DNA from: Pelargonium cotyledonis
Taxonomy: Eukaryota > Streptophyta > Magnoliopsida > Geraniales > Geraniaceae
NCBI GenBank assembly: GCA_036897625.1
Contig: JAYMTA010000462.1
Span: 1-28,327, forward strand
DNA length: 28,327 bases
Direction of reading: 5' to 3'
Below, in pieces: positions 21,180-28,327 of this stretch. Position 1 is the first letter of the stretch, and every line of letters begins with the position of its first letter. The notes under the pieces were generated by a model. That model was given only the letters and a program-made list of their open reading frames with translations, had not been told where the DNA came from and did no database searches. Both the position numbers and the translations under genes were made by a program.

Positions 21180-21181
<2 letters not shown>
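20701..21181 (+). promoter_or_regulatory. GC-rich promoter of the CTD-phosphatase-like gene
   Basis: A GC- and CpG-rich stretch, unlike its AT-rich surroundings, lies just before a GA-repeat leader. It contains an ACGT element TGACGTGGCA at 20985-20994. A 140-codon open frame (20710-21132) covers it but has no family resemblance and codon use dominated by base composition, so I call it promoter rather than gene. The two G-boxes near 20586-20604 lie 0.6 kb upstream of the leader. Confidence 0.5.

Positions 21182-21211
<30 letters not shown>
21182..21211 (+). repeat. (AG)15 microsatellite in leader exon
   Basis: A 30-base AG tract lies immediately before the predicted first donor (21239). GA/CT tracts are common in plant 5' UTRs and may bind GAGA-type BPC factors. 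Confidence 0.85.
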
Positions 21212-21212
<1 letters not shown>

Positions 21213-21238
21213 AGAGAGGTTCAATAGTTGCTGCTCAG

Positions 21239-22957
21239 GTATTTGAATATTCTTGCCTAATTCTATCCGATTCTTAGCGGTTCAGTCTCTTTTTTCTTTG
21301 GTTCTTATGCTGTAATCTTCCTTTTTCCTCGCACAATTGTCGATTCTTTTGCTGATTCGTGATCTTGGGTTTACTTTGATTTTGGCTATGTGAACTGGGT
21401 CGTTGTTTCTGCAGTCAGTTGTTGCGTTTCGGCTACTTGGGTCCTCAATTAACGAGTTGAAAGTTGTTGACTTTAGTATTTTTTGTTCAATATGTGTCAC
21501 CTAACTTCATCTTAGAGATCTTCTGTGATTTTGAATTTCTTATTGTGGAAACGTTGGGAATTGATGAACCGATCTCTGGGTTTAATCTGTGTTCTGTTTT
21601 TATAAGCTGATCTTACAGCTTCTTGTAGGGGACTTGGGAATATGACAGCAGGGGTTATTGCAAAATGGAAATTTTTGAGATTTAGATAGCAAAAGTGGAG
21701 TATATTCTATTAGGGTTTTTGTTTCACCCTCAGGAGTTACTTACTATTCTCCTGTGTGCGAAATATTATGTCTTGTCTAGGTCTTAAAGAGGTTAAAGGC
21801 CTTATTTTTTCTATTAGCATTTGGTAAAAAATTTAAAGATTGAATTTTGGTTAAATGTCAATTTGTGAGCACCACTCGATTTCTTCCAATTTTAGAAAAA
21901 TTCAACTTCAGGGGAGTTTGAACTTTTAAAAAGTTGAAATGTTGAAATGATGGTAGTAGTGAATGTTTCAAATGCATTGTATCATTGCCTTAGTGGGTCT
22001 TGTTTGTGAATTGTGAATCATGTTTCTAGCATGATATGATATTCAGCGGGCTCACTGGTCGATGATGGTGTAAATTCAGTGACAAGTTTTCATATGGGTG
22101 CCATAATGCCATTCACTTAGCTGTGGGTTACAACAAGATACTTGTTTGAAGTGGTTCTGTAATATTTACGATACTTGCAGTGTACTAGTATTCTTTCAAC
22201 ATAAATGGATAGTTTGAGGTCAAACTGCATAACTGAAACAGTTGCAATGGCTGAATCAAATCTAGACAAGCTTGAACTAAATTGCAATTCTTAAGTGTGG
22301 TTGGTAGGATGAAGAAAAGTGACACTTCGGCATAGGAGTATAATAAAATGTGTCTGTGAACCCAAGATAGGTGAATATATAGGGAAGTGAGTGATGGATT
22401 GTGGGAGCTAGTTTTGTAGTTATGAAAGAGAGTTCTACAGGGCGGGCAGAAACTGCGGTATTTACTTAAGCTATTGTAAATGCCCATCTTAATACTTCTC
22501 CATTTGGAAAGATCCTTCAGACTGAAAATGCTCTATATGACTATATCTATCTAGGGATTTGGATTCTGTGTTTTTTTAAAGAAAGCAAAACAAATTCATG
22601 AGTAATTCAACTTGTTTTGGTTAATATAGAAGCTGCACATAAACCTTAATTTTTAGCTGGAACAAATTAAATTTTGATGCATAATTCCTAACAAAGTGAA
22701 CAATTTAATAAAGCTCTAGTCTTGAAGAAGTTTCCAATCAAGTGAGCTCTTATGTTTTTCCTGTAAAAGTCTCGTGTTAATGTACACTTGTTCCAACTTT
22801 ACTCATTGTAAAATATTTTATTGTAGACGTCTGGTTCATCTTAGCAAATGATAATTTTTATTATTTATTTGCTTGTTATTCATAAATTTGTTTTATGAAT
22901 GTAGAGGTCTCTCTTCCTATGCATGCTTTGATCCAAGGTTGACCTTGTCCTTACAAG
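21239..22957 (+). other. Predicted 5' UTR intron of the CTD-phosphatase-like gene
   Basis: The donor is GCTCAG/GTATTT at 21239. The acceptor is either TTACAAG ending at 22957 or GAATGTAG ending near 22905; both lie just before the start codon at 22967. The 1.7 kb between is T-rich and has no supported exon. If the earlier acceptor is used, the leader carries a short upstream frame (ATGCATGCT...TGA) of 7 codons. Confidence 0.5.
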
Positions 22958-22966
22958 ATTCAACCG

Positions 22967-25952
22967 ATGCCGACATTGAAGATGAAGACCAAATCAATCA
23001 CAAGTTGCGTGAGAGAAGGAAGTGGTCTCCATGTCTGTTGGAAGTCAAGTAAAATATCCAAGAACTCAAGTTCTCTATCGCAGATATCTTATGAAAAAGC
23101 AGACTTATCAACATTAGTTCAAAGCTGCCCAAATGGTATGCAGTTCCTTGAAATATTTTTCCTGTTACAGAACATCTTAGATATCATTTATGAGGGTCCA
23201 TTTATCTGCGAGCTTTGACTAAGATTTTTGTGTTCCATTTGTGTAACTTGGCTTGACCATTTGTTGGAAGTGGAATTTCTCACTGTTTGGACTGAATGCG
23301 GTTATTGTAGGTTTTAGAAAAGTAGATATGTTTGGCGAGGAAGTTGGAAGTAATGAAGGTGCTGATCATCAAGCATTAAACCATGGAGAAAGTGTTCAAA
23401 AATGGTTCAGCTCTGCTGAAGATACAGGATCTGTTGAAAGAATGGTACAGAGTAATTATATATTTTACGTATACATCCTTTTATATGAAATTAATCCTTC
23501 TCTGCTCAGTCTTCACTTGAATAATTATTCACTGTTCCAATGATGTGACACATGGTGTGACTAAGTGCTTTGTCCAGAGTTGTATTGTGGTTACTGATTC
23601 AATTATAATGTTTTTTTCATATCCAGGATTATCTGTCATCCACTGGAGCCTCAAATTTGGAAACAATATTCTCTCCTATGATGGAGTCAGCTATTCACTG
23701 TGAGCTAAGTGCTCAAAACGGTGCAGGTACCATTTAAGTCTTGTTGATCTATTACTAATTGTTCTTTCTCTTTCTTGCTGTTTTTTTTTTTTTTGAAACT
23801 CTCTCTCTTACTGGTTTTGAATATTTGTAATTTTAGTAGTCATTTTTAGGGTTTTGCACATAAAAATCCCGTAAATTGAAGTATTATTTCAATAAAATGA
23901 CAATGCTAAAATTGTAAAATACAATCAAATGACCCCACTCGTTAAAATTCCTGATCCATCCCTGCTTGTAGTACGGCACTGTGTTTGTGTCTTGTGATTT
24001 ATGGTCATATTTTTGCACATTCGCTAAATTCAGATTAGTTGATTTTATTTTGTGCTCATTCGCTCAATTAGCATAACTGTGTACCTTTATTTCTATCATG
24101 CATGCTTATCTTACTCATTTTGCATTAGGGAGCATGGACGAATCCATTCTGCCACGAGCAATAGCTGACGATTGTGATGATGGAAGGAACAATTTCTCTG
24201 CTTATCAAAATTTTGATTTTTCAAGCTTTTTAATATCTGACAAGAGTTTCACTGGGTTATACTTCGATGGAATTTCTGGGTTTGATAATACTGTGATGAA
24301 TAACCTTCTTCCTGATTTTGAATTTGCTGCTCCGAATATGATGTTTGATATGACTGAGAATTCAATGACGTTGCCCTCCCTTGAAGAAGCAACAGAAACA
24401 ATTGAACCTGATACCCACCATGCAGAGTCCAATGAAGACCTTCTGAAGAATACAGATCATTCTTGGTTCCATAAAGTCAGCCATCAGATAAAACCGTGCG
24501 ATCAAGAACATGATGACAGCCAAAGCAATGGTGATTCAGATGAAGCAGACTGTTTTGATCCATACCTGTTCCTTAGGAACTTTCCAGACCTATCAGATGG
24601 CGGGCCTAATTTGTTGTCTGCCTTAGTTTCACAGGATACAAGGAAAAGGAAGCATGTCACCCTCGTTCTTGATTTAGATGGTAAGAAAGTTTATAACTTG
24701 CATTTAAATGAACTGTTTCGTTGTATTGTATATCTTTTTCTAGTCATTTGGCATGATGATTTGTTTATCTTTTTTTTTGGTTGTTCAATGTGTTTCCCAC
24801 ATGTTTACAAGGTGAAATACAGAGTTTTTATTTTATTTTATTTTATTTAAGTTTCTTTCAAGATTGATAATGATAGATAAGAAACACAGTCCTAACTTGA
24901 ATATCTTGAATGTAAAGATGGTGACTTGCAAGCGACTCATGGAATTCCCTCTATATGTATTTTGTGCTTTAGTCCGAGGCCAATGGGATTGGCTGACATT
25001 CTTTTTGAATAAAATAATATTCTCTGTATTACTTGTCTGTGCTTTAACTCATGTGAGTTTGCTGTTGGACTACTCTTCATTCAAATAATTCGCTGAAACA
25101 TTTGGTCCATGCTTGGATTTTATGCAGAAACACTTGTCCACTCTACTCTGGAGCCATGTGATAATGCAGACTTCACCTTTCAAGTTTTCTACAACATGAA
25201 AGAGCACACCGTTTATGTACGACAGAGGCCCTTCCTCAGGACATTTTTGGAGAGAGTGGCAGAGATGTTTGAAATTGTAATTTTTACTGCCAGCCAAAGG
25301 ATTTATGCCGAGCAACTACTGGATATATTGGACCCTGATAAAAAGCTTTTTTCTCAACGTGCCTATCGTGACTCTTGCATGTTTTCAGATGGAAACTACA
25401 CTAAAGATCTCACAGTCTTAGGAGTTGATTTGGCAAAAGTTGCTATTATTGACAATTCTCCACAGGTACGTGTCTCCTTGCCTTCGTTTGACTTGTCAAG
25501 CATGCATATGACCAACATCTAGATGAATTTTACTTTGTTGTGCCATTGGATCAGATGTTAATTTGAATAAAACCATCAGAAATTGTTGTCATTTCAACAT
25601 TGAACTATAGTATAAGCCGCTCTCAAACAGGTTGAAGTTCTAAATAATCCAAAACTGAAGGTTTTGCTTGATCTAAATTAGGATTTTATCTAGTGATTGT
25701 GCTACTTGAACATAACACTAAACATAGATAAGTTCAATCTATAATTTGCCTACTTCTTATGATTGAAGCTCTTTTCTGTTGCTGAAATTTCAGGTATTTC
25801 GGTTGCAAGTGGATAATGGAATTCCTATCAAAAGCTGGTTTGATGATCCATCAGACCGTGCTTTAGTTGCATTACTTCCCTTTCTAGAAACCTTGGCTGA
25901 TGTCGATGATGTCCGTCCCCTCATTGCAAAGAAATACAGTGTCAAGGAGTAG
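22967..25952 (+). CDS. SSP4: Nuclear CTD-type phosphatase, SSP4-like (FCP1/NIF domain), 483 aa
   Basis: Coding exons: 22967-23135, 23311-23444, 23627-23726, 24129-24680, 25128-25465, 25794-25952; GT-AG throughout and 1452 nt including the TAG. The C-terminal catalytic domain (about 310-475) carries the HAD/FCP motif DLDETLVHSTLE with nucleophile Asp316 and Asp318 (split by an intron), then VRQRPFLRTFLERV, IFTASQRIYAEQLLDILDP and IIDNSPQ (425-431). The N-terminal ~300 residues are Asp/Ser-rich and probably disordered, with a basic RKRK cluster at 306-309 just before the catalytic domain that could be a nuclear signal. Family: SCP1-like small phosphatases (plant SSP4/SSP4b/SSP5, animal CTDSPL2), which dephosphorylate serines of the RNA polymerase II CTD. 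Length and the lysine-rich start MPTLKMKTK favour SSP4 over the shorter SSP5; this assignment is from memory. The start is the first ATG after the predicted leader acceptor. Confidence 0.9.
24826..24845 (+). repeat. (TTTTA)4 microsatellite in intron 4 of SSP4-like gene
   Basis: Four perfect TTTTA units lie inside the intron that splits the DLDET catalytic motif. Likely a neutral polymorphic marker. Confidence 0.75.
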
Positions 25953-26300
25953 TTGTTTTCTGTTTGATCCTCATAAACTGAAAGACATTGACCACTCTCT
26001 GAGTCTCTCTTTACTGCAAAAGAGGAAAAATTGGAAATCTTATACACAGAAGCTAAGTTCTCACCTCTCTCCAATCTCTGATTGTTTAACTATACTAAAA
26101 TTAGCCTTGTGAGTCCGTCAAAGAATAAATATCTAGATATCCTAGTTCTCGTTTTAGAAAGTTTTGTGAAGAGGTAGTTATTGTTCTCTAAAGTCAGCTA
26201 TGCCCATAGTGTTTACCCAACTGCAATAGGTGATTAGTCGGTATGCAACTATAATAGTACAGTTTTGTACATAATTAATTTCATAGTGAATAAAATTATT
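25953..26300 (+). other. 3' UTR of the SSP4-like gene
   Basis: Two AATAAA hexamers near 26124 and 26289 are candidate polyadenylation signals; the sequence between is T-rich as expected for a plant 3' end. Confidence 0.45.
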
Positions 26301-26801
26301 TTTGGCTCTTAATCTTCATTTAGTTGTTAAGCACTGTTGAAAGTTATTGGTGATAGTGGTTGTCTTGTACACATAATTGTGACATGTAATTACGTTTTGA
26401 TCTAATTAGGATTAGAAGTTCGTTAATTACATATTTGATGTTTCGATGATGAAGTGTTGTATTCTATATGTTTGTTTGGACAGAAGGTAGAGCGGACACC
26501 CTCGTGACAGTAAAATACTATACCACACAAAAGAAAGTTATGGTTTGGTGATGTAGAATTTATTGCTGACAACTCTGTAACACTTGACAGTACATTTGTT
26601 GTGGATCATATAATGATTTGGCAACAAATTCTTTGTAATCTTAATCACTGGTTTTCAAATTTGTGGTTGAAACTCAAATGAAATAGATTGACATTCCATT
26701 TCTTCTGCACTTTGTTTCTTTCTTGCAATGGCACATGTATTGTGCACAGCTTTGTTATTGATGAGATCAATTATTATTTGTATTAGAATTCTCATAGACC
26801 T
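26301..26801. other. Intergenic spacer downstream of SSP4-like gene
   Basis: AT-rich, no supported gene, RNA or repeat boundary. Confidence 0.5.
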
Positions 26802-27104
26802 GGTTTGGCAGTAAAATAATATAGCCGCATAAACCTTACCCAGAAGGTACATAAGGCACCAACACAAACTGAAACAGCTTTTATGGATGCGTAAACCAAT
26901 GAAGTTATGATTTTGTCATCTTGTTATGGTGTGGAGCATGATGGATAAAGCAAAAGCAAATCAAAGAAAATTGGAGGATTTCATTGATGATATCAGTACA
27001 AATGCACTATAAGCTCAAATTCAAAAATGCAGTTGGTAGGGTGTTATGGATTTCTAATTTTGTTCTTTTCTTCTTTGTTGTATTGGGTTCTTAGCTGCCA
27101 AACC
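26802..27104. mobile_element. ~0.3-kb MITE-like element
   Basis: GGTTTGGCAG at the left and CTGCCAAACC at the right are perfect 10-bp inverted repeats, extending weakly inward (TAAAA against CTAAG). The 303-base interior has no coding potential. The TIR resembles hAT- or Harbinger-type MITE ends. The target duplication is unclear; ACCT occurs close to both ends. Confidence 0.5.
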
Positions 27105-28160
27105 AAACCTATTGCCTTCTTTAGCCATTCATATTTATTGTATCCAAATACAATGTGAAGATCCATAAAAACCATTCTCAGTTTTTGATCATCTCTCATT
27201 CGATGAGAATGTATTAAGAATCTTTATAAACAGTTGCAGAATTATTTGGAACCAAATCCATATGGTGTTTTCTTGAGTCTTATGATAAAGTGGCAGTACT
27301 AGCAATTTGAGTCATGACCCGTGACTTGACGAATATAAACAAATATGGGTTCACTTGATCGGATTTGTGCCGTGTTCTTTTCGACTATGTTAACTCATGT
27401 TGGTGGACAGTTTTTTGTGCTATCATTTATTTAGGAACTTCTTGTTCACCTAAATATTCCTCAAAGAAAATTCTCTTTCCAAAATGGAGGAAAAGTTTGT
27501 ATTTTGAATTGTAGCTAGCTGAGGCTGAGCCTGAGAGTGGACTGTTGTTGTGGCCTGAGAGTAGACTCAGTACAGCAGGAACAGTTCTTAGTGGTGATCA
27601 GATCCTTACAGAGCAACAACAGTTGTTTGTTTTTTTATATGCACAACCTTTGTTTTGTTTTGTCTGTAATTAATTAAAGAGAGCAGGAGCAGGATCAGGA
27701 GGATATGATTATATTTTGCTATGTGCATTGCTGTGACTTGTGAGGATTTGTGTGGAGGGTTGGGTCATGGGGTTGTCCCAAGTATGTCCCAAAATGGCAT
27801 AATCATCCAAACAAATATTTTTTTTGTTTTCATTTTTTAGGCTAGCAATTTCTGGACCCAAGATTTTAATTGGGCAGAGGATTTTTTGTCCTTTCCCTTT
27901 AGTACTATGTGTGGGTTTTTTCCTGCCCAAGTACCAAAATGTCCCTCAATTCATTTTCCCTTTGTTATTCTCATGTATCCCTATAATAAAGCTAATAATT
28001 TGACTCATGACAAAACAATATACAAACACAATACAATTAGGTTCTCTCTAGAACATGGATTTGATTTAAAATTCGTTATTTGATATTTTGGATTCGGAAA
28101 ATTGTATTTAAAATTTAAATATAACGTTTGAGAAATTATAAAATTCTAAATGAGACAGTA
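27105..28160. other. Intergenic spacer
   Basis: No gene supported. A short local duplication GCCTGAGAGTRGACT occurs at about 27529 and 27553. The rest is AT-rich. Confidence 0.45.
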
Positions 28161-28327
28161 AACATTGATAAACAGTGGTCTTTACCGCCTAGTAGGGTTC
28201 CGTCTCAGTGACGGCTAGGGTTTCAGATTTCTTCACGTTTTTTCGGCGTCTGGCCGGCGTTAGACAACGAGCGGAGAGGCGGGGGAGGCTCAGTTGACAG
28301 AAGAGAGGCGGACCGGCAAGAGGAGAG
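28161..28327 (+). promoter_or_regulatory. Probable promoter/5' UTR of a gene continuing past the window
   Basis: Composition shifts from AT-rich to GC- and purine-rich. CTAGGGTTT (28215-28223) is a telo-box-like motif common in leaders of plant ribosomal and housekeeping genes, and it is followed by a pyrimidine run and GAG/GCGG repeats. No start codon can be assigned before the window ends. Confidence 0.4.

Noticed and set aside
24098-24128. Alternative start MHAYLTHF for the large SSP4-like exon
   Set aside because: These codons precede a good acceptor (TTTGCATTAG) and upstream exons join in correct phase, so they are intronic.

Overview
This is a nuclear-type segment of a dicot plant genome, and by overall flavour probably Rosaceae (an inference, not a proof). 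Genes are split by many short GT-AG introns, spacers are AT-rich, untranslated leaders carry CT/GA and AC microsatellites, and small TIR elements and tRNA-derived SINE pieces lie scattered through it. I saw no bacterial operon, organellar gene, CRISPR array, tRNA or rRNA gene. All exon models below were assembled by hand from splice signals, reading-frame continuity and protein-family patterns; each closes in frame.

Layout, left to right. (1) 0.48-2.75 kb, + strand: a p23-type HSP90 co-chaperone (6 exons, 170 aa), with a heat-shock-element-like GAAnnTTC box in its promoter or leader. (2) 3.1-7.6 kb, - strand, convergent with p23: a complete 17-exon ZIFL1-type major facilitator transporter (485 aa), with a predicted tiny leader intron. 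(3) 7.6-12.2 kb: a gene-poor block holding a head-to-tail pair of ~0.18 kb MITE-like units and a possible Copia-type solo LTR. (4) 12.2-20.25 kb, + strand: a tandem duplication of a 5-coding-exon gene (copy A 778 aa, copy B about 772 aa). The encoded protein joins a Copia-gag-like DUF4219/UBN2 domain, an acidic internally repeated linker, divergent ankyrin repeats and a C-terminal PGG four-helix membrane domain. A SINE sits in intron 1 of copy A only; a truncated SINE with target-site duplication and a ~0.88 kb TIR element separate the copies. Copy B has lost the normal donor of its third coding exon and has a shifted C-terminus. (5) 20.5-26.3 kb, + strand: a nuclear CTD-type (FCP1/NIF family) phosphatase resembling SSP4 (6 coding exons plus a leader exon, 483 aa). 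(6) 26.3-28.3 kb: spacer with one MITE-like element, ending in a GC-rich, telo-box-bearing stretch that looks like the promoter or leader of the next gene.

The genes do not form a pathway. p23, ZIFL1 and SSP4-like are ordinary conserved genes. The accessory and most interesting part is the gag-like/ankyrin/PGG tandem pair, which looks like a young, locally expanding, possibly immunity-related membrane protein family in which one copy is being remodelled at its splice sites, promoter and tail.
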